DNA of 64,000 nt from VGRW01 sp041498295 (GTDB taxonomy: Bacteria; Myxococcota_A; UBA9160; SZUA-336). Under the pieces are notes generated by a model, which was given only the letters and a program-made list of their open reading frames with translations, did no database searches and was not told the DNA's origin. Below are positions 41,218-49,263 of this stretch, piece after piece. Made by a program: the position numbers and the translations under genes. Within the stretch, counting starts at the first letter, position 1, and each line of letters starts with the position of its first letter. The DNA is taken from assembly GCA_041498295.1 (NCBI GenBank), contig JBGQIB010000001.1, positions 1 through 64,000 of the forward strand, given 5' to 3'.

Positions 41218-42672
41218 CTACTCACCGGCACCCGTCGCCGGAGCCTGTTCCGGCTTCGGAAGCACCTCGTACCAGCTCGTGCCCGCGTCGGTGGAGCGCA
41301 GCACGTTTCCGCCCTGCCCCACCATCCAGCACACGCTCGGCGTGCCGCAGGTCAGGTCGCGGAAGTAGCCGTGTTTCTCGGGCGGGAAGCGACCGTAGCC
41401 ACCCTCGTCGCCCAGCTTCTGCCACGACTTACCGCCGTCGAGACTCACGCGACGCAGGCCCTTCTCACCGACGGCGATCAACTTGGAGTCCGCGAACGCG
41501 GCGGCGAACAGCGCCTGCTTCGAACCCGTCTGGAGATACTCCCAGTTGCGACCGCCGTCCGTGCTGGTGAGTGCCACGCCGCCGAGGCCGGTGATCATCC
41601 CGTGATCGAGATCGCGGAACTTCACGTCGAACAGGAACGGTGTCTCGATGACCTCGATCTTCACGACCGGCTCGGCCTGGACCTTGGTCTGTGCGAACGC
41701 CTTCATGTCGACGCCCTCCTGATCCAGTGGCGTCGGGTGTTTGATCTTGATGCGGTCCTGGTTGATGCCTTCGTTCTCGAGAAACTTCTGGATCTCGTCG
41801 GCGCGCTCGTCTGTGAGGAACGTGTCCTTGCGCTGGTGCAGCTCGTCGGCGGTGAGATAGCCCTCGATCTCGACCTTCAGATAGGGGCGCTCCGCGAGCA
41901 CCTCGGCCGCCTTGAAGATCTGGTCCCAGCGATCCTTGGGGACCTTCTTCTCGCTCTTCGGGAACGAGATGTCGTCGAAGTGCACGGTGCCCTTGATGCG
42001 ACCGCGCTCCCAGGTCTGCCCGCCGTCCTCGGTGCGGAAGATGAAGCCGTACTCGCCGGCCATCCATCCGTGGTCCTTGTCGGCGAAGTAGACGTCGTTC
42101 AGGAAGATGTCGTCGTAGATCTTGTCGCCGCGCTCGAACGCCGCGAGCTCGTCCTCGGAGAGATACTTGAAGCTCGGGTGGTCGCGGCCGACGAGGAACG
42201 AGCGGTCCTCCCAGGTCTTGCCGCCATCGGCCGTGTAGTAGCGACCGCCCCAGTCACCGACCGCCCACGCGGTGTTCGCGTCGACGGCGCGCACCGCGAA
42301 CAAGTGCTGCGCGGGCTTGCGCGGGATCGTCTGCTGCTCCCACGTGTCGCCGCTGTCGGTCGTGTGAATCACGAAGCCGCGGCGACCGACCGCCCAACCG
42401 TTCTTCTCGTCCGCGAACGAGATGTCATAGATCGACTGGTCGGTGAGTCCGTTGAGCTTGCGCCAGTTCTTTCCGCCGTCGGCCGTGCGGTAGATCGCGC
42501 CGAAATAGCCCGCCGCCCAAAGGTGGTCGGCGCCGATGGCCGTGACTGCGTAGAGGTCGTCCGGGAGGTCGATCTGACCTTCCGCGAACTTCTCCTCGTA
42601 CTTCTCCTGACTGCACGCGCTCGACACGAACGCGACCGCGAGCAGCAAAATCAGGGCGCGCGTCGCGCGCAT
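41218..42672 (-). CDS. YCF48-type beta-propeller lipoprotein with an OmpA-like insert
   Basis: A 484-residue lipoprotein (ALILLLAVAFVSSAC) whose body is a YCF48/sortilin-like beta-propeller: repeated 'W.VG..G.I..T.DGG.TW' blades, as in GYFGAIYRTADGGKNWRKL, RRGFVIHTTDSGDTWEQQ, GEYGFIFRTEDGGQTWERG, GGVALTSTDGGRNWEYL and GGNVLRSTDAGTSWYEV. Between blades, about residues 255-312, is a helical segment (YLKVEIEGYLTADELHQRKD, then ERADEIQKFLENEGINQDRI) that looks like an OmpA C-terminal fold. YCF48 homologue HCF136 assists photosystem II assembly; relatives beside RND pumps probably assist them. The ATG at 42672 begins the signal peptide. Confidence 0.85.
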   Translation of the reverse strand: MRATRALILLLAVAFVSSACSQEKYEEKFAEGQIDLPDDLYAVTAIGADHLWAAGYFGAIYRTADGGKNWRKLNGLTDQSIYDISFADEKNGWAVGRRGFVIHTTDSGDTWEQQTIPRKPAQHLFAVRAVDANTAWAVGDWGGRYYTADGGKTWEDRSFLVGRDHPSFKYLSEDELAAFERGDKIYDDIFLNDVYFADKDHGWMAGEYGFIFRTEDGGQTWERGRIKGTVHFDDISFPKSEKKVPKDRWDQIFKAAEVLAERPYLKVEIEGYLTADELHQRKDTFLTDERADEIQKFLENEGINQDRIKIKHPTPLDQEGVDMKAFAQTKVQAEPVVKIEVIETPFLFDVKFRDLDHGMITGLGGVALTSTDGGRNWEYLQTGSKQALFAAAFADSKLIAVGEKGLRRVSLDGGKSWQKLGDEGGYGRFPPEKHGYFRDLTCGTPSVCWMVGQGGNVLRSTDAGTSWYEVLPKPEQAPATGAGE

Positions 42673-42820
42673 TCGTCCGAGCGTGCTCAATGCCCCTCCC
42701 CGTCGGGCCCCGAGCGCAACGCGCGCAGGTCCCTGAGCCGCAAATTTCCCGTCTCCCGGTTCAGTGCGTCGCGCAGAAAGCATGCCGCGGAGGTCCACGA
42801 CCAGCGCCGACCGGTGGCCG

Positions 42821-42850
42821 GTTCTACGACGAGCGCTGACCCAGTGTCAA
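42821..42850 (-). promoter_or_regulatory. Strong sigma70-type promoter of the YCF48-RND-DUF1302 operon
   Basis: On the minus strand TTGACA (42845-42850, perfect -35) is followed after 18 bases by TAGAAC (42821-42826). Transcription would start near 42814 and leave a leader of about 140 bases before the YCF48 ATG. The leader has no riboswitch fold I recognise. The 264-base gap is shared with the divergent ubiB-like gene. Confidence 0.6.
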
Positions 42851-42936
42851 GCTTCGGCGGAAATTCCGGCACCGATGTGCAGCAGACGCGCAATTCGGTG
42901 AGCCATTCGCAGCGACAGGTCGGGCCGGCAGATAGA

Positions 42937-44244
42937 ATGCGCGCGGTGTCTTACGGGAGAAGTCTCACGATTCGGCCGAAATCGGCCGGGCGAACGCTCG
43001 CGCGCACCGCGCTGCTCGTCGCGCTGCGCGACTTCGGCCCGCTCGGGGCGCGCCGGTCACGCGCCGAGCGCGACACCGCGGCGGGTCAACGGGTCGCCGA
43101 GGCGCTCGGGTCACTCCGCGGGCTCTACACCAAACTGGGCCAGCATCTCGCCACGCGCGTCGACGCACTTTCGGATGAGTTTCGTGCGCCGCTCGACGCG
43201 CTGCACGAGGCGGCCCCACGGGTTCCCTTCTCGTTGATCCGGGCCGAGATCGAGCGCGGCCTCGGCTCGCTTCAGGGCTTCGCCTGGATCGACCCGGAGC
43301 CGCTCGGCACGGCCTCGATCGCCCAGGTGCACCGCGCGCGGCTGCGCAGCGGCGCGGAGGTAGCGGTCAAGGTGCGGCACCCGGAGCTGACGCCGGAGCG
43401 CGTCGCCCGCGATCTGCGAGCCCTGCACCGCGCGCTGCCCCTCGTGCGGCCATGGCTCCGCCCGAGCGACGCGCGCGCGCTGCTCGACGAGGTCGGCCAC
43501 GCGCTGCGGCGCGAGCTCGACTTCGAGCTCGAGGGCCGCACCGCTGAGCAGATCGCCGCGTACTTCGCAAGTGACTCACGCGTGCTAGTGCCGCGCGTAC
43601 ACTGGGAGGCGAGCGGGCGCAACGTGCTCACGCTCGACTACGTGCCGCGCGTGCGCCTGGACGACGCGGCGGCGCTCGCGGCGCGCAATGTGTCACCCGA
43701 GGCGTGTCTGGCGATCGTCGTGGACGCGTACGGTCGCCAGGTCTTCGGCGACGGACTGTTTCACGCGGACCCACACATCGGTAATTTGTATCTCGTCGAC
43801 GCTCCCGAGCCGCCGCCGCGCGTCTTGTTTCTCGACTTCGGCCTCGCCGAGCGACTCGGCCCCGAGGTTCGCGAAGAGCTGCGTCTCGGATTGCAATCAC
43901 TGCTCAAGCGCGACGTCGACGCGCTGCTCGCGGGCCTCGTCCGGCTCGGCGCGGTGCTGCCCGGACGCGAGGTCGAAGCCCGCGCGGCGCTCGAAGCCGC
44001 GCTCGCCGCCGGCGCCGCGGGCGCGCTCGGCGCGAACGTCGCCGCAATCCAGTCACTGAAACAACTCGGCAAGCGACTCGTGCGCGACAGCCGCGCCTTT
44101 CGCATCCCGCGCGAGCTCCTGCTCTGGGCGCGCACGCTGGCCTACGTCTACAACCTCGCCGAGCGCATCGCCCCTGGAGCCGACCCGATGCGGCTCTTCC
44201 TGCCTCACCTCCTCCGGTTCGTGACTGGGTCCCGGCGCGGCTGA
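42937..44244 (+). CDS. ABC1/AarF/UbiB-family atypical kinase
   Basis: A 435-residue atypical protein kinase-like protein. Family marks: the N-terminal KxGQ in LYTKLGQHLATR (about 65-76), the nucleotide lysine in VAVKVRHP (about 143-150), HADPHIGNLYL (catalytic loop, about 277-287) and FLDFGLAERL (metal DFG, about 299-308). UbiB/Coq8 relatives have ATPase activity and are needed for quinone or isoprenoid-lipid metabolism. No C-terminal membrane anchor is obvious. The ATG at 42937 is chosen; a GTG at 42946 is an alternative. The TGA stop forms the loop of a 7-bp hairpin, the head of the 3'-end repeat described below. Confidence 0.88.
   Translation: MRAVSYGRSLTIRPKSAGRTLARTALLVALRDFGPLGARRSRAERDTAAGQRVAEALGSLRGLYTKLGQHLATRVDALSDEFRAPLDALHEAAPRVPFSLIRAEIERGLGSLQGFAWIDPEPLGTASIAQVHRARLRSGAEVAVKVRHPELTPERVARDLRALHRALPLVRPWLRPSDARALLDEVGHALRRELDFELEGRTAEQIAAYFASDSRVLVPRVHWEASGRNVLTLDYVPRVRLDDAAALAARNVSPEACLAIVVDAYGRQVFGDGLFHADPHIGNLYLVDAPEPPPRVLFLDFGLAERLGPEVREELRLGLQSLLKRDVDALLAGLVRLGAVLPGREVEARAALEAALAAGAAGALGANVAAIQSLKQLGKRLVRDSRAFRIPRELLLWARTLAYVYNLAERIAPGADPMRLFLPHLLRFVTGSRRG
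44202..44226 (+). repeat. 25-base direct repeat, copy 1 (inside the ubiB-like 3' end)
   Basis: Exact 25-base match to 44311-44335, 109 bases downstream. This copy is coding (the last part of LLRFVTG); the second copy is intergenic. It suggests a short local duplication that spans the stop codon region. Confidence 0.7.
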
Positions 44245-44292
44245 GCCGCGCTACCCAGCCTTCGCTCGGCTTCGCCTCGCTGCGCGCGCCGC
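44235..44292 (+). repeat. 3'-end repeat, copy after ubiB-like gene
   Basis: GCGCGGC (44235-44241) and GCCGCGC (44245-44251) form a stem whose 3-base loop is the TGA stop codon itself. It is followed by the box TTCGCTCGGCTTCGCCTCGC-TGCGCGC at 44260-44287, shared with repeats after argG, the TPR gene, dprA and valS. Confidence 0.65.
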
Positions 44293-44310
44293 GCCCGCCG
44301 CTTGCCTCTA

Positions 44311-44335
44311 GCCTCACCTCCTCCGGTTCGTGACT
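44311..44335 (+). repeat. 25-base direct repeat, copy 2 (intergenic)
   Basis: Exact copy of the coding segment at 44202-44226, in the 199-base gap between the ubiB-like gene and argG. That gap otherwise holds only 3'-end repeats of the two convergent genes. Confidence 0.7.
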
Positions 44336-44380
44336 ACGGACGCTGCGTCGATGCCCCGCAAGGCGAGCGCGGAGCGCGAA

Positions 44381-44447
44381 GGCGCGCAGTGAGCCGCAGG
44401 CGAACGAAGAGCGGGTGGGCGGGCTTCGCCCGCCCGGGTCCCGCTAA
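44381..44447 (-). repeat. 3'-end repeat, copy after argG
   Basis: In argG sense, the TAG stop is followed by a 7-8 bp stem with a TTC(G) loop (44417-44435) and then the box CACCCGCTCTTCGTTCGCCT-GCGGCTCACTGCGCGCC. It faces the copy of the convergent ubiB-like gene. Confidence 0.65.
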
Positions 44448-45637
44448 GGGCGGAGCTTGAGGCGGAGTGCGTTCAGCTTGATGAAGCCCGTGGCGTCGCG
44501 CTGGTCGTAGCTGCCACCGGCCTCGAACGTCGCGATGTCCTCGCGGTACAGCGAGTGCGGCGAGCGGCGGCCGCGCACCATGACGGCGCCCTTGAACAGG
44601 CGCATGCGCACCTCGCCGCTCACGTGCTCCTGACTCTTGTCGATCGCCGCGCGCAGAAATTCCATCTCGGGCGAGAACCAGAAGCCGGCATAGATGAGTT
44701 GCGCGATGCGGGGAATCAGTCGGTCGCGCTCGAGCATGACTTCGCGGTCGAGCGTGATCGACTCGAGCGCGCGGTGCGCGCCGTGCAGCACGGTTCCACC
44801 CGGTGTCTCGTAGACGCCGCGCGACTTCATGCCCACGGCGCGATCCTCGACGAGATCCACGCGACCGACGCCGTGCTCCGCCGCGAGCTCGTTCAAGCGA
44901 GTCAGTAACTCGACCGGTCCGAGCGGCCGCCCGTCGACCTTCACCGGCACCCCGCGCTCGAACTCGATCTGGAGCTCGCTCGGCTGGTCCGGCGCGTCGG
45001 CGACGGCGTTCGTCCACTCGAACATCTCCTCGTCGGGCGCGCGCCACGGATCCTCGAGAATCCCGCCCTCGTAACTGATGTGGTAGATGTTCCGATCCAG
45101 CGAGTAAGGCTTGCGCAGGGTCGCGTCGACGGGAATGTCGTGCTTGCGCGCGTAGGCCATGAGCTCGGTGCGGCCGCCCATGTCCCAGGTGCGCCAGGGC
45201 GCGATGATCTGGAGATCCGGCGCGAGCGCGTGGAAGGCGAGCTCGAAGCGCATCTGGTCGTTGCCCTTGCCCGTGCAGCCGTGCGCGACCGCGTCCGCGC
45301 CGACTTGGCGCGCGATCCGCACCTGCTCCTTCGCGAGCACCGGCCGCGCGAGAGACGTGCCGAGCAGATAGCTGCCCTCGTAGACCGCGTTCGCGCTGAT
45401 CGCCGGGAACACGAAGTCGCGCACGAACTCCTCGCGCAGGTCCGAGATCACACAGTCGACGGCGCCGGTCGCGAGCGCCTTCTTGTGCACGGCGTCGAGG
45501 TCCTCGCCCTGCCCCACGTTGCCGACGTAGCAAACCACTTCCGCCGCGTACGTCTCGATCAGCCAGCGCAGGATCACCGAAGTGTCGAGCCCGCCGCTGT
45601 ACGCCAACACGATCCGCTTGATGTCGCCCTTGCTCAT
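44444..45637 (-). CDS. argG: Argininosuccinate synthase
   Basis: A 397-residue enzyme joining citrulline and aspartate with ATP. IVLAYSGGLDTSVILRWL (about 9-26) is the ATP pyrophosphatase P-loop; GCTGKGNDQMRFEL (about 115-128) and the SYEGGILEDPW region bind citrulline and aspartate. I start at ATG 45637 (MSKGDIKRIVLAYSGG); ATGs at 45646 and 45649 are in frame and only add a few residues. It lies downstream of the lidless-Hsp70 trio, which separates it from argF and argB, and a 3'-end repeat occupies the gap before its start. Confidence 0.95.
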   Translation of the reverse strand: MSKGDIKRIVLAYSGGLDTSVILRWLIETYAAEVVCYVGNVGQGEDLDAVHKKALATGAVDCVISDLREEFVRDFVFPAISANAVYEGSYLLGTSLARPVLAKEQVRIARQVGADAVAHGCTGKGNDQMRFELAFHALAPDLQIIAPWRTWDMGGRTELMAYARKHDIPVDATLRKPYSLDRNIYHISYEGGILEDPWRAPDEEMFEWTNAVADAPDQPSELQIEFERGVPVKVDGRPLGPVELLTRLNELAAEHGVGRVDLVEDRAVGMKSRGVYETPGGTVLHGAHRALESITLDREVMLERDRLIPRIAQLIYAGFWFSPEMEFLRAAIDKSQEHVSGEVRMRLFKGAVMVRGRRSPHSLYREDIATFEAGGSYDQRDATGFIKLNALRLKLRP

Positions 45638-45693
45638 GAACGGCATCATAGCGAGCACGCCGTTCCGAGGTAGGGAGCAAGCCGCGGGCGCGC

Positions 45694-45790
45694 GGCGCGC
45701 AGCGAGCCGCAGGCGAGCGAAGAGCGGGTGGCGCGGCTTAGCCCGACACCGGCGCGCGGGCCGGTGTCCCGCGGGAGCGGGCCCCGCTAA
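45694..45790 (-). repeat. 3'-end repeat, copy after the TPR gene
   Basis: Directly after the TPR gene stop (minus strand) come a 9-bp stem (GACACCGGC at 45745-45753 with GCCGGTGTC at 45760-45768) and then the box CCACCCGCTCTTCGCTCGCC-TGCGGCTCGCTGCGCGCC. This is the most canonical copy and lies between the chaperone trio and argG. Confidence 0.7.
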
Positions 45791-45791
45791 G

Positions 45792-46541
45792 TCACTCGAC
45801 GACTCCCTCGCGGACGAGCTTGGCAATGATCTCGAGCGTGCGGACGCGGTCGGCGGTGGAGACGGAGAGGAGGTCGGCGATCGACATGCGGCCGTCGATC
45901 TGGGAGAGCATGAAGCCTTCGTCCGGCTGCAGGCGCAGCTTCATGACCTGCTGAGTCGTGACCTTCAGGCGCAGCACGTGGCCCTGGTCGCCGAGCTCCT
46001 TGGCCCACGCCTGCGCTCGCTCGGTGCGCACGAGCTGCAGGTAGCCCTGCACGTCGAGGCGGTCGGGCTCGTCCTTCGCGAGCTTTCGCAGCTCCGTGAA
46101 GGCGTCGTCGTAGCGCCCTTCCTTGTACGCCTGGAGCGCGGACTGAATCTGCGTGTCCGGGTCGTCGTCCGCGTCGAACTCGATCACCGGGCCGCTCTTC
46201 GGTGTGTCGTCCTCGTCGGTGACCGGGCGCGCGCCCCTACCGGCGGGCTTCGCGGACGCGGCCTTCGGCGCGGGCTTCGGGACAGAGCCCTTCGGCGTCG
46301 AGCTCTTGGCGGGCGCGCTCGGCGGCTTCGCGGCCTTCGGCGGCGCGCCCTTCTTCTTGCTCGCGTTCCCGCCCTGCTCCTCGTAAGCGGTCTCGAGATA
46401 GTCGTGCACGGCCTGGTTCTCGGGGTCGAGCGCGCGCGCCTGCTCCCAGCACGAGATGGCGGCCTCGAGGTCGCCCAACCCGTAGTGATTCAGGCCGCGC
46501 TTGAGCAGCCGAGTGACTTCAGCGTGTCTCGCGTCGTCCAC
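45792..46541 (-). CDS. TPR protein, third gene of the lidless-Hsp70 trio
   Basis: A 249-residue soluble protein. Residues about 8-45 are one TPR (RGLNHYGLGDLEAAISCWEQ...DPENQAVHDYL); a Lys/Ala/Pro-rich linker (about 58-110) follows; a second TPR pair lies at about 130-165 (ALQAYKEGRYDDAFTELRKL); the C-terminal 70 residues contain FMLSQIDGRMSIADLLSVS, a small winged-helix-like segment often found at the end of myxobacterial TPR proteins. The start is three bases past the stop of the Hsp70 gene, so it is co-translated. Inferred to be a client adaptor of the chaperone. Confidence 0.8.
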   Translation of the reverse strand: MDDARHAEVTRLLKRGLNHYGLGDLEAAISCWEQARALDPENQAVHDYLETAYEEQGGNASKKKGAPPKAAKPPSAPAKSSTPKGSVPKPAPKAASAKPAGRGARPVTDEDDTPKSGPVIEFDADDDPDTQIQSALQAYKEGRYDDAFTELRKLAKDEPDRLDVQGYLQLVRTERAQAWAKELGDQGHVLRLKVTTQQVMKLRLQPDEGFMLSQIDGRMSIADLLSVSTADRVRTLEIIAKLVREGVVE

Positions 46542-46544
46542 GAC

Positions 46545-48122
46545 TCAGCCTTTGACGGCGACCTCGTCGCCCTGCTGGTACATATTCGCGAGGCGCTCGA
46601 TTTCTTCCGGCGTCAGCGTGCCGCGCGGATTCACCTGGATCGAATGAGCGCGGCCGGTCGCGAGATCGCGCGCCGAGACCGACACGATGCCGTTCGCATC
46701 GATGTCGAACGTGACCTCGATCTCCGGCTGGCCCTTCGGTCCGGGCGGAATGCCGGCGAGCACGAATTCGCCGAGCAGATCGTTGTCGTCCGCGCGCTCG
46801 CTCTCGCCCTGCAGCACGCGGATCTTCACCGCGGTCTGATTGTCACGCGTGGTGGTGAAGATCTCCTGGCGCGATGTCGGCACCGTGGTGTTGCGCTCGA
46901 TGAGCTTCGCGAAGTGACCGCCGAAGGTCGCGATGCCGAGCGACAGCGGAGTCACATCGACGAGGAGCGGGCCCTCCTTCTCCTCGCTGAGCATCGCCGC
47001 CTGGATCGCGGCGCCGACCGCGACGACTTCGTCGGGATTCACGCCCTTGTGCGGGGTCTTCCCGAAGAACGACGCGACCGTCTTCTGCACCATCGGCATG
47101 CGTGTTTGACCGCCGACCAGCAGCACCTGGTCGATCTGCTTCACGGTGAGCTTCGCGTCGTCGAGAGCGCGCTGCACGATCGGCTGAGTGCGGAGGACGA
47201 GCTCGCCGACGAGCTCCTCGAGTTTCTCGCGCGTGAGCAGCACGCTCATGTGCAGCGCGTTCTCTTCCGCGTCCGCCGCGATGAACGGCAGATTGATCTC
47301 GGTCGAGCCGAGCTGCGAGAGATCGCACTTCGCCTTTTCCGAGGCATCCTTCAGCCGCTGCAGCGCCATCGTGTCGCCGCGCAGCGAGAGCTTTTCCTTC
47401 TCCTGGAAGGTCGCGAGCAGGTGATCGACGATCTTGCGGTCGAAGTCCTCGCCGCCGAGCTGTGTGTCGCCGGAGGTCGCGAGCACCTCGATCACGCCCT
47501 TGCCCATTTGCAGGATCGAGATGTCGAACGTGCCGCCGCCGAGGTCGTAGACCGCGATGATCTCGGTCTTGTCACGGCCGAAGCCGTAGGCGAGCGCCGC
47601 CGCCGTCGGCTCGTTGATGATGCGCAAGAGCTCGAGGCCCGCGATGCGCCCGGCGTCGCGCGTCGTCTGGCGCTGCGCGTCGTTGAAGTAGGCGGGCACT
47701 GTGATGACGGCCTGCTGCACGGTGTCTCCGAGATACTCCTCGGCGACGCGCTTCATCTCGCGCAGCACGATGCCCGAGATCTCGGGGATCGTGTACACGC
47801 GCCCCGCGACGCGCACGCGCACGTCGTTGTTCGGGCCCTGGACCAGCTCGTACGGCAGCAGCTCCTTGAACTTGGAGACGTCCTGCGAATCGAAGCTGCG
47901 TCCGATCAAGCGCTTCGCCGCATAGACCGTGTTCTTCGCGTTCGTGACGGCCTGGCGCTTGGCGAGGTGACCCACCAGGCGCTTGCCCTCCTCCGTGACG
48001 GCGAAGATCGACGGCGTCGTCTTGTACCCGCCCGTGTTGGGAATCACGACGGGCTGGCCATCCTCGAGGATGGCCACGCAGGAGTTCGTGGTTCCCAGAT
48101 CGATTCCGATTACTCGACTCAT
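46545..48122 (-). CDS. dnaK: Lidless Hsp70 (DnaK-like) chaperone
   Basis: A 525-residue Hsp70. The ATPase domain is intact: IGIDLGTTNSCVAILE (phosphate 1), AVYDLGGGTFDISIL (phosphate 2), LLVGGQTRMPMVQ (adenosine) and INEPTAAALAYGFG. The beta-sandwich substrate domain runs to about residue 505 (DVTPLSLGIATFGGHFAKLI... FDIDANGIVSVSARD). The protein stops after the first short lid helix (TPEEIERLANMYQQGDEVAVKG), lacking the 100-120 residue helical lid of canonical DnaK (about 640 aa). A lidless Hsp70 binds and releases peptides fast. It is co-transcribed with a J-domain protein and a TPR protein, so it is a specialised paralogue; the main dnaK is presumably elsewhere. Confidence 0.92.
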   Translation of the reverse strand: MSRVIGIDLGTTNSCVAILEDGQPVVIPNTGGYKTTPSIFAVTEEGKRLVGHLAKRQAVTNAKNTVYAAKRLIGRSFDSQDVSKFKELLPYELVQGPNNDVRVRVAGRVYTIPEISGIVLREMKRVAEEYLGDTVQQAVITVPAYFNDAQRQTTRDAGRIAGLELLRIINEPTAAALAYGFGRDKTEIIAVYDLGGGTFDISILQMGKGVIEVLATSGDTQLGGEDFDRKIVDHLLATFQEKEKLSLRGDTMALQRLKDASEKAKCDLSQLGSTEINLPFIAADAEENALHMSVLLTREKLEELVGELVLRTQPIVQRALDDAKLTVKQIDQVLLVGGQTRMPMVQKTVASFFGKTPHKGVNPDEVVAVGAAIQAAMLSEEKEGPLLVDVTPLSLGIATFGGHFAKLIERNTTVPTSRQEIFTTTRDNQTAVKIRVLQGESERADDNDLLGEFVLAGIPPGPKGQPEIEVTFDIDANGIVSVSARDLATGRAHSIQVNPRGTLTPEEIERLANMYQQGDEVAVKG

Positions 48123-48149
48123 TTCGTTCCCTTCGCGGCGCAGGACACT

Positions 48150-49154
48150 CTAGAGTGTCTGGAGCGCCTGGCGGATCTCCTTGTCCATCGGATCGAGCTC
48201 CCACGCGCGCTGCAGGTGCTTGCGCGCCTTTTGTGAGTCGCCGGCCTTGCGGTAGACTTCGCCGGCGAGCTTACGGAACGGAATGCTCTCTTCGTCCAGC
48301 GCGACGGCGCGCTCCGCGTAGAGCGCCGCCTTCTCGAGACCGCCCTCGAGCCCGGCGAGTAACTCGGCGAGCTTTTGCGCGAGCTCCGCGTCGGTCGGAG
48401 AGAGCTGCGCGGCCTCCTCGAGCAGCTCGGCGGCGCCCGCGCGGTCGCCGGAGAGCAGCATCTCGGCCTTGCGGCGCACCGCGGCCGCGCGTTCCGCGTT
48501 CGCGCGCGGGAGGATCTCGGCGAGCTCGTCGTGGTAGCGCTTTTCGCGCGGGTCGAACGCGAGCGCGAGCTCGACGAGCTGCGCGGCTCGCGCCCAGTCA
48601 CCGTTCTGTTTCTGCAGCATCGCGGCGTCGAATTGCTTGCTCGCGCGCGCGCGGCTCTGTTCGAGCTGGCGCTGCAGCGAGATGAGCATCAGGCCGGGTG
48701 ACTTGAGACCGAGTCGGCCGCGCAGCGACGCACCGCGGCCGGAGGTGGGCGCGCGTGACAAGGGCACGGCAGGCGGCGGGATCGTGACCGGACGTGACTC
48801 GGTGGTCGTCGGCGAGAGCGAGCGATCGTACGCGCCGCGCAGCTTCGGATCGCGGAGCACGTCGTGCGCGGCGACGATGCGCTTGTACACCTCGTTCAAC
48901 AGGTCCGCGTACGGACCGAGCTCCTTCTTGAAGTAGCGATCGGGGTGGTAGGTCTTCGAGCGCTGGAAGAAGGCGTCGCGAATGTCGGCGGACTCGGCTT
49001 CGCGCGGGACGCCGAGCACGTCGTAGTACGTGAGCGTGGCGAGTGAGCGCGCGAACTCGCGGACATCGCGCTGAAACGCTTCGGGCAAATCCACGCGAGC
49101 GCCCGCGTTCGCTGCCTCGTTCGAGGCCGCTTCGCCGTCGGTGCTCGAACTCAT
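48150..49154 (-). CDS. J-domain and TPR protein, co-chaperone of the lidless Hsp70
   Basis: A 334-residue protein with a J domain at about residues 42-105, including the HPD motif (H70-P71-D72 in KTYHPDRYF) that stimulates Hsp70 ATPase. A proline/serine linker with a short helix follows, and then three or four TPR units from about 190 to the end (ALAFDPREKRYHDEL, EAAQLSPTDAELAQKL, RAVALDEESIPFRKL, RAWELDPMDKEIRQAL). There is no Gly/Phe or zinc domain, so it is a class C J protein. The ATG at 49154 is 5 bases after a GGAGGCGG site. It precedes the Hsp70 gene by 27 bases. Confidence 0.88.
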   Translation of the reverse strand: MSSSTDGEAASNEAANAGARVDLPEAFQRDVREFARSLATLTYYDVLGVPREAESADIRDAFFQRSKTYHPDRYFKKELGPYADLLNEVYKRIVAAHDVLRDPKLRGAYDRSLSPTTTESRPVTIPPPAVPLSRAPTSGRGASLRGRLGLKSPGLMLISLQRQLEQSRARASKQFDAAMLQKQNGDWARAAQLVELALAFDPREKRYHDELAEILPRANAERAAAVRRKAEMLLSGDRAGAAELLEEAAQLSPTDAELAQKLAELLAGLEGGLEKAALYAERAVALDEESIPFRKLAGEVYRKAGDSQKARKHLQRAWELDPMDKEIRQALQTL

Positions 49155-49263
49155 CCCGCCTCCACGCCGATGCGCAATTCGCCCCACAAGCTATCGGGGG
49201 GCCTCGGCGGGAAATTGAGGCGCGCGGACGCGAAGCGGCGCGGCTGTCGCGCGTGTCGCGCGG

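Noticed and set aside
42673..42814. Riboswitch in the 140-base leader of the YCF48 operon
   Set aside because: No recognisable aptamer motif or terminator pair; only short incidental stems.
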